NCBI GenBank assembly: GCA_019359765.1
Contig: JAHHGU010000010.1
Span: forward strand, 62,001-126,000
DNA from: Aphanothece sp. CMT-3BRIN-NPC111
GTDB lineage: Bacteria; Cyanobacteriota; Cyanobacteriia; Cyanobacteriales; JAHHGU01
Direction of reading: 5' to 3'
DNA length: 64,000 nt
Below are positions 10,101-18,711 of this stretch, piece by piece. Both the position numbers and the translations under genes were made by a program. The notes under the pieces are model-generated. The model searched no databases and was not told where the DNA came from. It saw only the letters and a list, made by a program, of their open reading frames with translations. Each line of letters opens with the position of its first letter. The stretch's first letter is position 1.

Positions 10101-10138
10101 TAGGCTGGCAATAGTCAAATATAAGGTTGTAAAAGTTT

Positions 10139-10597
10139 ATGAAATTAGCAGAAGCTTTAATTTTGAGAGCAGATTGTCAAAAACGCATTGAGCAGTTGAG
10201 GCAAAGATTGCTCAGAAGTGCAAAAGTACAAGAAGGAGAACAGCCCCCAGAAGAGCCGCAAGGATTGATTGCAGAGTTAGAAGCAACCGTGAATGAATTA
10301 ACCGATTTAATAAAAAAAATCAACAAGACTAATTCTCTGACAACTCTGGAAGATAATGTGAGCATTACGGATGCTTTGGCTCAGAGAGACACGCTCTCAC
10401 TTAAACGCAGCGTGTATGATTCTCTAGTTAACGCAGCCGCTGTTACTTCAAACTTATACAGCCGCTCTGAAATCAAGTCATTCAGTACAGTTAATATTAG
10501 CGAACTGCAAAGTCAAATAAATAGTTTGTCTAGAGAGTACAGGGAGTTAGATACCAAAATCCAAGAAGCAAATTGGACTACTGAATTAATAAATTGA
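10139..10597 (+). CDS. DIP1984 family protein
   Basis: This 152-residue, mostly coiled-coil protein begins MKLAEALILRADCQKRIEQL and continues RLLRSAKVQEGE, ELTDLIKKINKTN and LAQRDTLSLKRSVY. These are the hallmarks of the DIP1984 family. No enzyme motif is visible, there is no signal peptide, and the function is not established. ATG 10139 is the family start; no strong ribosome site is seen. It follows the preceding small gene by 38 bp on the same strand and ends 44 bp before the Y-RNA-like sequence. It probably belongs to the transcription unit that begins with the Ro60-like gene. Confidence 0.85.
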   Translation: MKLAEALILRADCQKRIEQLRQRLLRSAKVQEGEQPPEEPQGLIAELEATVNELTDLIKKINKTNSLTTLEDNVSITDALAQRDTLSLKRSVYDSLVNAAAVTSNLYSRSEIKSFSTVNISELQSQINSLSREYRELDTKIQEANWTTELIN

Positions 10598-10640
10598 GCA
10601 AGTTGGTAGCCAAAGCAATAGAAGCGAGTACAACCCGCCA

Positions 10641-10737
10641 ACTGGGTTAAGTTGGACTTGGTGGCTGCAAGCTACCCCTTTGGTAGCATAAAGGGCTATG
10701 CCTGGGTTCGACTCCCACTGCACAAGTTAAGCCCAGT
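10641..10737 (+). ncRNA. Candidate Y RNA (YrlA-like) with tRNA-like T arm
   Basis: The segment contains TGGG-TTCGACT-CCCA (10703-10717), a T arm with the canonical seven-base loop. It is enclosed by an interrupted stem: ACTGGG 10641-10646 with CCCAGT 10732-10737; TTAA 10647-10650 with TTAA 10727-10730; CTTG 10657-10660 with CAAG 10723-10726; and TG with CA beyond one bulged G. Inside are further possible arms: GCTACC-CCTTT-GGTAGC (10671-10687), GCATA-AAGGGC-TATGC (10686-10701) and a short GCT/AGC arm (10664-10672). Ends paired through a bulged stem plus an internal tRNA mimic match bacterial Y RNAs, which sit beside Ro60 genes and are about 100 nt long. Exact ends are inferred from pairing; transcription is unproven. 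Confidence 0.5.
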
Positions 10738-10859
10738 ATTGTTACAAGCGTACAGGGCATTGTTAAAGTTACTACCGCGTACTGATCTGTTGCATTTGGT
10801 GAGGGTGGGTTAGGGGTTTAATGCTCAATAAATTAATTGATTGAAAGATACAGTTTTTT

Positions 10860-11066
10860 ATGAATGAAATGCAGACAGCTTATCAAGTGGTAGCCCTTGC
10901 GGTATGGCAAATTGTTACCGAACAACATCCCAAAGGCTTAACAGCGCTAGACCCCATGCGTCGCGTAAAGGTAAAGAGCAAAAGAAAATACAGCAGTTTC
11001 AGAACTTACAAAATTGGTTACTCAATTTTGAATTTTAGATGCAAGGATTTTGAATTACCCCCATAA
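10860..11066 (+). CDS. Short hypothetical reading frame, possibly a gene remnant
   Basis: Sixty-eight codons from ATG 10860. The first 40 residues (AYQVVALAVWQIVTEQ and a basic KVKSKRK stretch) look protein-like, while the rest is irregular and runs into the hairpin repeat that starts at 11058. No ribosome site is clear and I recognise no family. It may be the 5' remnant of a gene cut by the repeat. Confidence 0.2.
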   Translation: MNEMQTAYQVVALAVWQIVTEQHPKGLTALDPMRRVKVKSKRKYSSFRTYKIGYSILNFRCKDFELPP

Positions 11067-11127
11067 CTAAAGTTAGGGGCTTGAAACTGGAAATTACGAA
11101 TTACGAATTACGAATTATTTTAGTCAT
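11058..11127. repeat. Dispersed hairpin repeat, single-hairpin copy
   Basis: One hairpin unit (CCCC-A-TAAC-TAAA-GTTA-GGGG) is followed by CTTGAAAC, a run of TTACGAA heptamers and the end TTTTAGTCAT. It matches the right half of the element at 2678-2840. Its last two bases are the first two of the RNA ligase ATG, so the repeat occupies the whole leader where a ribosome site would lie. Confidence 0.75.
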
Positions 11128-12118
11128 GAGCATCTTTAAAGTAGAAGTTGTCAAAATTAACAGCGTCAATCCTCATCCCAATGCGGATAGATTAGACATT
11201 GCCACTTTTGAAGGAATGGCTTATCAAGTAGTAACTGCCAAAGGTAACTTCAAACCTGGGGATATGGCATTCTACTTTCCTATTGATAGCGTTATTCCCG
11301 ATGAGTTTATAGATAAATTTGGGATTCGTCCTTACTATTCTAAGAAGCTACGGGCAGCAAAACTGCGCGGTATCTTTTCCGAAGGGTTACTTATTCCTGT
11401 AGGGGATAATTTTACAGGAAATGTAGGAGATGACTATACGGAACATTTTGGGGTGGCTAAGTACGAATACCCTATCCCGCAATTGATGAATGGGGATGTA
11501 GAAGCTGGAATTGGACAGTACAAGTTTCCTAGTCCAGAAAACCTGAAGCGCTATCGAGATGTCCTCCATTATGGGGAAGAAGTGGTGGTGACAGAAAAGT
11601 TGCACGGCACTTTATTCACAGTCATGGTGGATGCTGAGGGAACGCCGCACGTAGGCAGTCATAATTACTTTTGGAAAAACAACATTAATAACAAAACTTT
11701 AGTTTATGTTAGGGTTTACAATGAAAATATAGCCCTGCATAAGCTACCCGCTGATACTCAGATTTTTGGCGAAATATATGGCGTACAGGACATTAAATAT
11801 GGCTTGAAAAACGGGGAAACTGAGTTTGCTTTATTTGCTGTAAAGAGAAAGGGCAAATTTCTTAATTATAAAGATTTTCTCGGCTTCTGTGAGGAGTTCT
11901 CCTTGCCGAGAGTACCTGTACTTTATACTGGTGGTTACAGTTGGGAAGCCGTTTCTCAGTTTAATAATGCCAATAGCGTACTCAGTCCCGACTGCATGAT
12001 GGAAGGGGTTGTTGTCCAGCCTGTGGTTGAGAGAACGCATCCAGAAATTGGGCGGGTAGTGCTGAAACTAATTAGCGATCGCTACCTGCTGCGTAAGGAC
12101 GGTACTGAGTTGCATTAG
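11126..12118 (+). CDS. ATP-dependent RNA ligase, DraRnl/Rnl5 type
   Basis: The protein of about 330 residues has an N-terminal OB-like domain with NPHPNADRLDIA and KPGDMAFYFPIDSVIP. A nucleotidyltransferase domain follows with motif I TEKLHG (nucleophile Lys about 158), FGEIYG (motif III), FALFAVKRKG (IIIa), MEGVVVQP (IV) and VVLKLISDRY (V). An OB module before a KxHG ligase domain is the arrangement of Deinococcus DraRnl, which seals nicks with an RNA 3'-OH end. ATG 11126 begins MSIFKVEVV, as expected; the upstream TTG 11081 lies inside a repeat. No ribosome site is visible because the repeat abuts the start. It lies downstream of the Ro60-like gene and the Y-RNA candidate on the same strand, consistent with an RNA-repair role. 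Confidence 0.85.
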   Translation: MSIFKVEVVKINSVNPHPNADRLDIATFEGMAYQVVTAKGNFKPGDMAFYFPIDSVIPDEFIDKFGIRPYYSKKLRAAKLRGIFSEGLLIPVGDNFTGNVGDDYTEHFGVAKYEYPIPQLMNGDVEAGIGQYKFPSPENLKRYRDVLHYGEEVVVTEKLHGTLFTVMVDAEGTPHVGSHNYFWKNNINNKTLVYVRVYNENIALHKLPADTQIFGEIYGVQDIKYGLKNGETEFALFAVKRKGKFLNYKDFLGFCEEFSLPRVPVLYTGGYSWEAVSQFNNANSVLSPDCMMEGVVVQPVVERTHPEIGRVVLKLISDRYLLRKDGTELH

Positions 12119-12132
12119 CCGATGTTGTAGTA

Positions 12133-12151
12133 GAGCGGTTTAGCACCGCTC
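12133..12151. terminator. Hairpin between convergent RNA ligase and nblB-like genes
   Basis: GAGCGGT-TTAGC-ACCGCTC forms a seven-base-pair stem with a five-base loop, 14 bp after the ligase stop and 11 bp before the opposite-strand stop. No U tract follows on the plus strand. Confidence 0.5.
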
Positions 12152-12162
12152 ATTCATTAGCG

Positions 12163-12822
12163 CTAAGCTAAACTAGCTTTAGCTTCCTTCGCTACTTGCT
12201 CTACGCTATCCTTAGTTAAGGTTTCTAAAGTCGATTGAGCTTGTGAACCTCCCAAGCGTTTGAGCGCCTGCACTACTCGGTAGCGAATTTGCCAATCTGA
12301 ATGTGTTGCATAGGGAACGATCAGAGGAATGGCACGTGCATCTCCTAGTTCTCCAAGGGAACCAATGGCAGCCGTTTGTACCAATTCATTGTCGGAGGCG
12401 ATCGCGTCTTCTAGCAATTCAAAACTGCGTGGATCGCCCAGTTCCCCCAAGGCAGCAATAATACTGAACTTCACGAGCCACTCAGGAGTACTGTGGTAGA
12501 GATTCTGTAAGTCTTCAAAGGCTTCTTTAAGCTTTAATGCTCCCAAAGCATCAGCGGCTGCCGCTTGCACATCTGGTTCCTCGTCGTTGAAGAGGCGATC
12601 GCGCAATATTGTTAAAGCAGTCTCTAAATTCTGGTGTCCCAGCGTATCCATCTGGCTGACTGCGCCATATCGCACGCGAGTGTTGCTGTCAGTAACAAGT
12701 GGTTGGACTAACTCAAATGCAATTGCCGGTTCCAACTGGCGTAGCTGGTTAACTCCGCGCACGCGATCGCCAAAATTTTCGGAACTCAGCAATTCTTTAA
12801 CAGATTCAGGATTAACGCTCAT
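12163..12822 (-). CDS. nblB: HEAT-repeat protein, NblB-like phycobilisome degradation factor
   Basis: This soluble 219-residue protein is built of about six HEAT/PBS-lyase repeats, for example RVRYGAVSQMDTLG, VQAAAADALGALK, VKFSIIAALGELGD and VQTAAIGSLGELGD. Length, N-terminus (MSVNPESVKELLSSENFGDR) and repeat pattern fit NblB, needed for phycobilisome breakdown during nutrient starvation; it is related to bilin lyase subunits but is not itself a CpcE/F pair. No second lyase subunit is adjacent. A generic HEAT protein is the alternative. The gene is alone, convergent with the RNA ligase, with 155 bp to the upstream CBS gene. Confidence 0.7.
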   Translation of the reverse strand: MSVNPESVKELLSSENFGDRVRGVNQLRQLEPAIAFELVQPLVTDSNTRVRYGAVSQMDTLGHQNLETALTILRDRLFNDEEPDVQAAAADALGALKLKEAFEDLQNLYHSTPEWLVKFSIIAALGELGDPRSFELLEDAIASDNELVQTAAIGSLGELGDARAIPLIVPYATHSDWQIRYRVVQALKRLGGSQAQSTLETLTKDSVEQVAKEAKASLA

Positions 12823-12977
12823 TTATCTTATCTATATTGATAGTTATAGGGGAACTCAATTGCCTACAGTACAATGAAGCTTAGCGACATTATACGATAT
12901 ATCCAATACCTTCTAGGGTTTTGACTGATTGTAACCAGGCGGCTCTGTACTAATCCCTATTAGGTATTGAAATCATC

Positions 12978-13436
12978 CTAATCTGCGGCCATTGCCCGTA
13001 CAATATCCCCACGGGTGACAATACCCACCACCTTGCCACTGTCATCAATTACTGGCAAGCGTCGGATGTTTTTTTCATGCATGAGCTTGGCAGCTTCCCG
13101 CAAGGGTTTTTCAGGATTGACTGTGATCGCATCACTCGTCATCACTTCTCCAACCGTTTGCCCCAGTGCCTTGTGCAAGTCTCGCTCATACTTGGCTGGG
13201 TTTTGCAAATAAATCACGCTATCTAGAAACATGATATATGCTGGCGGCTCGACTCCTGTTTCCTGCCACATTAAATCTGTTTCTGAGATCACGCCCACTA
13301 ATTGACCTGCATCATCTACTACCGGCAGACCACCAATCCGGCGATCGGCGATGATTTGAATAGCTTCGTTTAGAGGCGTCTGGGGTTGCACCACTATCAC
13401 ATCGTGGCTCATTACATCAGCAACGGTTTTGGACAT
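12978..13436 (-). CDS. Two-CBS-domain protein
   Basis: This 152-residue protein consists almost entirely of two CBS motifs (a Bateman pair): VADVMSHDVIVVQP ... RRIGGLPVVDDAGQLVGVIS at about 4-60 and VGEVMTSDAITVNP ... NIRRLPVIDDSGKVVGIVTRGD at about 90-150. Such stand-alone modules bind adenosine nucleotides and regulate partner enzymes. No other domain or membrane segment is present. The partner cannot be told from context; an nblB-like gene follows on the same strand 155 bp away. Confidence 0.9.
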   Translation of the reverse strand: MSKTVADVMSHDVIVVQPQTPLNEAIQIIADRRIGGLPVVDDAGQLVGVISETDLMWQETGVEPPAYIMFLDSVIYLQNPAKYERDLHKALGQTVGEVMTSDAITVNPEKPLREAAKLMHEKNIRRLPVIDDSGKVVGIVTRGDIVRAMAAD

Positions 13437-14042
13437 GCTTAGGCTTTTTTAGCTCAATATATCGGTCACTGAATTCATTTTAGGCAATAGTGGGTATCAA
13501 GAGGCAAACTTTAACAAAAACCAAATTTTATCCACTTACCTAGAACGGCGAAAGTAAATTTCTCCCCTTAATCAGCTGGTATTATTGCTGTGGGATAGAC
13601 TTGTGACGACCCAGCCACGTACTTATAATAAGAAAGGTAAACCAACTAAGTAAATAAATTAAAGTCAACATACTTTATTTTTTGTAAAAAATGCCTATAT
13701 TTCAGCTACTAACGAAGCAGTTAAATTGGCTAGTTATCTTAGTTTATTAACCAAGCTAACTGAGCTATTATTAACATCGTAAGAGTATCCTAATTTTTGG
13801 GTAATAAAGTCTGCCTCTAGCTAAGGGAAGAATCAGTCGCCCGGAACGTCTCTACAATAGTTTGTAGGAAATCACAACTAATATCATGTCCGGGAGATCG
13901 CATATAAAGTAGAGACGTTGCAGGCAACGTCTCTACTTAGGATGGCAAGAGCGGCATCATTCATCTATGAGGGCGATCGCGCTATCCACAGCACAGATGC
14001 AACAAACTTATTTCGCATTACCTTGGGGGTGGAGGATTTGGA
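13437..14042. other. 606-bp intergenic region, no gene seen
   Basis: AT-rich DNA upstream of the CBS gene. TATAAT-like sequence occurs near 13626. The longest plausible frame is a 19-codon ORF starting at ATG 13691, without a ribosome site. A half-copy of the CGTCTCTAC arm lies near 13848, before the complete palindrome at 13909-13936. Confidence 0.6.
13909..13936. repeat. GTAGAGACG palindrome, second copy
   Basis: GTAGAGACGTTGC - AG - GCAACGTCTCTAC: thirteen paired bases around a two-base centre. The outer nine bases equal those at 937-964 and 25366-25393 while the centres differ. It lies 107 bp beyond the 3' end of the peptidase gene. Confidence 0.75.
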
Positions 14043-15101
14043 CTAGGGAGAGAAATCAAAATCGGTTTGGCAGTATGCATTAAGGATCTGGATGCAGTTG
14101 GCGATCGCACCTAAATGAGCAATTTCATAACCATGCGTGTTTTGCGTTGGAAACGCCAAGCAAGCTGCACGGGCAACATGACCAAACTTCATGGCAATTG
14201 AGGCATCACTACCGAACTGACTAAGTACCGCCAGTTGAATAGGAACATCGGCGTATGCAGCTACCTGTCGCAGCTGACTGTTGAGGGTTTCATCATAGAT
14301 ACCATAGCTATCTTGAGAAAGTAGCACTGGGGCAGCCCCCCCTGCAATTGGGTATTCCTCAGATAGAGGGCATACTTCCAAGGCAATTAAAGCATCTAGA
14401 CGATGGTTTTGGGTAAAATACAAAGCACCAATCGCCCCAACTTCTTCCTTAGCTGACGCTACCAGATAAGTATCGACCGCTGGCGTCTTCAGTTGTTCAG
14501 CTAAAGCTAACAAAATTGCCACCGACGCTTTGTTATCCAGAGTGTAGCTGGCAATATAATCCTTGAGTCGCAGGGGGCGCTTGCGATGCTTACCCACTAC
14601 CATGCGCGTTCCCGGCCTAATTCCAGCCTCTTCTAGTTCTTCCGGCGTGCATTTAGTTTCTATCCAGGCATTTTCCCACCGCACTGCCGTGTCTTCCTGC
14701 TGGGCTTTTTGAGGGGATTCGTGGGAAACGTGGCGCGAACCAAAAGAGAGAATACCGCTGATAATTTGGCTATCTCCCAACAAATCCACAACGCCTTCAC
14801 CATAAACCCAGGGAAACGATCCTCCCAACCTGCGGACTTCTACGCGCCCTTCGGTTCCTACCGTTTTAACAATGGCACCGATTTCATCTTTGTGGGCTGT
14901 GATCGCGATGGCTCTTTGAGAATCGCGCCCTGAAATTTTTGCGATCGCATTTCCTGCCGCATCTAACCACGCTTCTACTCCCAGTTCCGCAAATCGGCTC
15001 ATCAATAATCGATCTATTTCCCCTTCAACCCCACTGGGGGAGTGTTGCAGGACTAACTCTTCAATCGCGTTGAACAAAAGATCGTAGTCTGGCAAAGCCA
15101 T
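14043..15101 (-). CDS. M42-family aminopeptidase
   Basis: This 352-residue cytosolic di-zinc peptidase of the M42 (glutamyl aminopeptidase/FrvX) family carries AITAHKDEIGA with the first metal His and Asp, LDNKAS with the bridging Asp, the glutamate pair in ASAKEEVGAIGA, and FGSDASIA and NTHGYEIAH near the C-terminus for the remaining ligands. All ligands appear to be present. M42 enzymes form tetrahedral dodecamers that trim peptides after proteasome or Clp digestion. It starts at ATG 15101; no signal peptide. Monocistronic by spacing. Confidence 0.9.
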   Translation of the reverse strand: MALPDYDLLFNAIEELVLQHSPSGVEGEIDRLLMSRFAELGVEAWLDAAGNAIAKISGRDSQRAIAITAHKDEIGAIVKTVGTEGRVEVRRLGGSFPWVYGEGVVDLLGDSQIISGILSFGSRHVSHESPQKAQQEDTAVRWENAWIETKCTPEELEEAGIRPGTRMVVGKHRKRPLRLKDYIASYTLDNKASVAILLALAEQLKTPAVDTYLVASAKEEVGAIGALYFTQNHRLDALIALEVCPLSEEYPIAGGAAPVLLSQDSYGIYDETLNSQLRQVAAYADVPIQLAVLSQFGSDASIAMKFGHVARAACLAFPTQNTHGYEIAHLGAIANCIQILNAYCQTDFDFSP

Positions 15102-15235
15102 ACAGAAACTAACTCATAAGCGTGACCAATGAAACATATATTAAGGCTCAGACAGTGTTGAGTGCTACTTAAAAACTTTCTCACAAGTTACAAACTGCCA
15201 TAGAGATGAGTAATATAGATTTGTCCTCTGCCCCA

Positions 15236-16324
15236 TTAACACGGCAAAACAAGGCGCACTGTAGTCTGTTTGCTAGGTATACTTTCTATTGTTAATTCTC
15301 CTCCATGTAACTCAGTTAGAGCTTTAGCGATTGTGAGTCCCAAACCAGAACCCTGTTGCTCATATAGTTGGCGCTCAAATTGCATATAAGCTCCCACCTT
15401 CCGAATTTGTTCAGCAGTCATACCCCGTCCATAATCAGTAATGTACAGAATATAGTTATTGTTGTCCTGAGTGCTGATCACTTGAACAGGGGTGCCCGCA
15501 GAAGAAAATTTAAAGGCGTTATCTATTAGTTCTTCTAAAATTTTCTTCAGCTTCAATTCGGAAATATGAACAGTTGCATCTTGCACTTCTAACTTCCAAT
15601 CTGATTCTCTGGCTACTTGTTGCGCTTTTTGAGTAACAACCTCAGTAATCACCGACTGCGGATAACTCATTCGATGATTTCGTAGCGCCTTAATTCGCTC
15701 AGGATCAGTTGCCACTATTTGTATATTCGCTAAAATCAAAAAGTTCTGTATTAGCTTATACAAGTTCCTTGCATACTTATTAATATCCTCTCCTTTTTCA
15801 AGAATTTCAATCGGTTCTATAGAATCATATTCGTTGATAAATATTTCTGATATATCGATGATTTTGTTGATGGGATTACGCAACTCCGCAGGAAGCGACA
15901 GGGTAATATTTGCCCGTAACTCATCCAACTTTTTCTGGGTCTGTTTGCTGATTGCTTCTTGTTTTGATAAACGAGTCGTAATAGTTTGTAATAGTTCATT
16001 GCGAGTAAATGGCTTGGTCAAGTAGTCATCTGCTCCTAGCGCCATGCCTTGGCGCAGATCAGCTTTGTCAGCTTTAGCAGTGAGAAAAATAAAAGGTATT
16101 GTTGCAGTTTCCGTATTTTTACGTAGGGCAACTAGGACATCATAACCATCGAGTTCAGGCATCATGATGTCGCAAATAATTAAATTGGGTATATGTTCTT
16201 CAGCTAACTGCACGCCGATGCGCCCATTTTCTGCACCTATGGCATGAAAATCCTCAGCGTCAAGCATATCTAAAAGGTTTTCTCGAACAGCTTTCTCATC
16301 TTCAATTACTAAAATTTTTTGCAT
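15236..16324 (-). CDS. Response regulator fused to a kinase-like module lacking the phospho-acceptor His
   Basis: The receiver domain (1-120) has E8/D9, D52 (ICDIMMPELDG) and K104 (TKPF). A HisKA-like helix pair follows, then an HATPase with EELIDNAFKFSS (N box), DYGRGMT (G1) and GSGLGLTIA (G2). The H box reads LSLPAELRNPIN, where relatives have LPHELRTPLN, so residue 146 is Ala (GCG) instead of His. The ATP site looks intact. This predicts no autophosphorylation on the usual residue; it may act as a pseudokinase or rely on its receiver. Similar single REC-HK proteins are common in cyanobacteria. It lies 118 bp downstream of the GGDEF gene on the same strand, so they may be coregulated. Confidence 0.88.
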   Translation of the reverse strand: MQKILVIEDEKAVRENLLDMLDAEDFHAIGAENGRIGVQLAEEHIPNLIICDIMMPELDGYDVLVALRKNTETATIPFIFLTAKADKADLRQGMALGADDYLTKPFTRNELLQTITTRLSKQEAISKQTQKKLDELRANITLSLPAELRNPINKIIDISEIFINEYDSIEPIEILEKGEDINKYARNLYKLIQNFLILANIQIVATDPERIKALRNHRMSYPQSVITEVVTQKAQQVARESDWKLEVQDATVHISELKLKKILEELIDNAFKFSSAGTPVQVISTQDNNNYILYITDYGRGMTAEQIRKVGAYMQFERQLYEQQGSGLGLTIAKALTELHGGELTIESIPSKQTTVRLVLPC

Positions 16325-16442
16325 TTGCTTATGTTCTCTTCTTCAAGTGCAGGTTAACTATAAATATTGTACCCATACCAACTCCACTTTTAACGGCGAA
16401 CTGCTCCCCGTGCAATTACACAAATTGTTTTACGACAGAAAC

Positions 16443-18536
16443 TTATGTCAAAGTTTTCATTGAGTCTGGAGAAACAATCTCAATTTCATTAAAGATGATG
16501 CGTGCTCTTCCTTTATCTTTGGCGTTGTAAAGTGCTTTGTCTGCGGCACCGATCAGCAGTGCCGGAAAAGCTTTAGGCTCAGGAACCATGCTAGCCACTC
16601 CCAGGCTAAGGGTGACATAAGAGCATATAGGAGACTTTTTATGAGCAATAAATAGTGCTTTGACGCCAGAGTAGATTTTTTGGGCAACTTGCATAGCACC
16701 CGCACTGTTAGTATTCGGTAAAATTACTGCAAATTCTTCTCCCCCATACCTCGCCACTACATCGCCTGGTCGATGCACAGCATTACGGATAGCACTAGCG
16801 ATTTGTTGCAAGCAGTCATCTCCTGCCAGATGGCCATAGGTATCATTGTAGAGTTTGAAAAAATCGACATCACAGAGAATCAGTGACAGGGGTATTCCAT
16901 CACGTGCGTGCCGTTGCCACTCAACAGAGAGAGCTTCGTCAAAGCAGCGGCGGTTCGCTAGTTGAGTTAGACCATCTAAAGAAGCTAGACGCCGTAATTC
17001 TACATTTGCGGCTTCTAACTGTTGATAAAGTTGCGCTTGTTGAATTGCGATCGCCACTTGGGTGACTAATTGCCTGAACAAATCAATCTCTAATTGCTGC
17101 CACTGGCGGGCACCAGAACACTGATGGGCAATGAGCATTCCCCACAAATCTTCTCCTTGCAGAATTGGTGCCACTAAATTGGCTCGAACCTGAAACTGAG
17201 CGAGTAAATTAACGTGACAAGGTGCTAAACCAGCGTTATAGATGTCATTAGTCGCTACGATTCGACCCTTTTTGTAGAGTGGTACATAGGTTTCTACAAA
17301 GCAAGTGTCTTGAATGTTTTCTCCCAAGATTGAGGGATAATCATCAGCCACGGATTCTACACAGACGCAACCACTCCAGTCTGGTTCAAAGCGGTAAATG
17401 AATACTCGCTCTGTTTGCAAGAACTGCCGGACTTCCGAAACTGTGGTGTTGAGGATAATTTCCAAATTTAAAGACTGGCGGATGCGAGTAGCGATCGCCC
17501 CCACTAGCCGCTCAAAAGCAATCTGATTTTGTAGGGCTGTTTGTGCCCGTTGCCGGGAAATTATTTCACTGTGTAATCGCTCATTAGCAATTCTTAAATA
17601 GGTTGTTTGCTCTTCTACAACTCGCTGTAAGCTATCTAAAGCTGTACATATTTCTATTGGATCGAGGATAGAAAGTAAGCTACTTTGGGTAATCAGTCCT
17701 AAGAGTTCCCCCGCATCGCCAACTACAACTAATCTGCGGATGCGATGCTGTTGCATTTGTTGATGAGCCGACCACAACAGTTCATCCGGTCGAGTTGGCA
17801 ACAAAGGAGTGCTCATCACCGAATGCGCTTGAGTTTCAGTTAAATCTACTCCCTGAGACTGAAGTTGCACAATATCGCGTTCTGTAATAATTCCCACAGG
17901 CCGAAGGAGCTTCTCACTCTCTTTTTCGACAATCACCACACAACTGACATGGTATGTGGACATTAATTGCGTCAAGCTTAATACAGAGGCAGTTACTGGA
18001 GCGTGCATTACCTGAGTGGTCATCACCTCGCCTACCCGTCTTAATTTGAGCAAATCCGCCGGTTGCAGGACTGCACGAATACTTTCGTGTGTGATGATGC
18101 CAACCAGTTCTTCTGTGGAGTTGATAATCGGCAGGTGGCGTATCCGATGCTGACGCAGCCGGGAAATTACACTCATAATATCTTGAGCTTCTGATTCCGT
18201 CAGCGCGATTATTTGTTGGGTCATCACAGCAGCAATCTCCACGCTTGCTAAGGAGATGCTTGCTGCCGCTAGTTTGACTACATCTCGTTCCGTGAAGATG
18301 CCCACTAATCGCTGCTGGTGAGCAACTAAGACACAGCTAGTTCGTGCAGCGCTCATCAGCGCCACCACTTGAGAGACAGGCGTCTCAGGAGTAACCGTCA
18401 GGGGGCGGCGATCGATGATTTGATTAAGAGCTAAAGCATTAGGTGCAAGCATAATATTATTGAAAGGAGTTATTGTAAGCGATAGACCGCCGTCAGCCAT
18501 GTATAGTGCCGCCGACATTGAGAGCCCTGTCTTCAT
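16443..18536 (-). CDS. Diguanylate cyclase with four CBS motifs and a GAF domain
   Basis: Domain order in 697 residues: four CBS motifs (about 35-295), a coiled linker, a phytochrome-type GAF domain (about 345-500; ATRIRQSLNLEIIL ... TERVFIYRFEPDW), and GGDEF (about 525-685). The active-site motif is GGEEF (RYGGEEFAVILP) and the inhibitory site RxxD (RPGD) lies five residues before it, so it should make c-di-GMP and be product-inhibited. No GAF cysteine for bilin is obvious, so ligand is open. No membrane segments. It is divergent from an EAL phosphodiesterase gene (176 bp between starts), giving a synthesis/degradation pair that shares a control region. Confidence 0.92.
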   Translation of the reverse strand: MKTGLSMSAALYMADGGLSLTITPFNNIMLAPNALALNQIIDRRPLTVTPETPVSQVVALMSAARTSCVLVAHQQRLVGIFTERDVVKLAAASISLASVEIAAVMTQQIIALTESEAQDIMSVISRLRQHRIRHLPIINSTEELVGIITHESIRAVLQPADLLKLRRVGEVMTTQVMHAPVTASVLSLTQLMSTYHVSCVVIVEKESEKLLRPVGIITERDIVQLQSQGVDLTETQAHSVMSTPLLPTRPDELLWSAHQQMQQHRIRRLVVVGDAGELLGLITQSSLLSILDPIEICTALDSLQRVVEEQTTYLRIANERLHSEIISRQRAQTALQNQIAFERLVGAIATRIRQSLNLEIILNTTVSEVRQFLQTERVFIYRFEPDWSGCVCVESVADDYPSILGENIQDTCFVETYVPLYKKGRIVATNDIYNAGLAPCHVNLLAQFQVRANLVAPILQGEDLWGMLIAHQCSGARQWQQLEIDLFRQLVTQVAIAIQQAQLYQQLEAANVELRRLASLDGLTQLANRRCFDEALSVEWQRHARDGIPLSLILCDVDFFKLYNDTYGHLAGDDCLQQIASAIRNAVHRPGDVVARYGGEEFAVILPNTNSAGAMQVAQKIYSGVKALFIAHKKSPICSYVTLSLGVASMVPEPKAFPALLIGAADKALYNAKDKGRARIIFNEIEIVSPDSMKTLT

Positions 18537-18711
18537 TTAGTTATGCCCAAATTAGTCGATGGGGCTATAGGGTAAAGCATTTTTGTAGCAATGTTACCAA
18601 ACACTACGCTAACCGGGAATACTAAATTGATGCTCCCAAATGGTCTCGGAACTGCTATTCACTCTCATAATTGCACGGTGCCTCAATAACTCCCATACAG
18701 TGGAACCACCT

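Noticed and set aside
10594..10728. A complete tRNA gene with a long insert: TTGAGCA at 10594 could pair with TGCACAA at 10719-10725
   Set aside because: The pairing has an A-A mismatch, TTGGTAGCCAA leaves only a three-base loop where a D loop needs more, and the 5' part overlaps the DIP1984 stop. The enclosed Y-RNA-like fold explains the T arm better.
12163..12822. CpcE/CpcF bilin lyase subunit
   Set aside because: Only one subunit, no partner or phycocyanin operon nearby, and N-terminus and length match NblB better.
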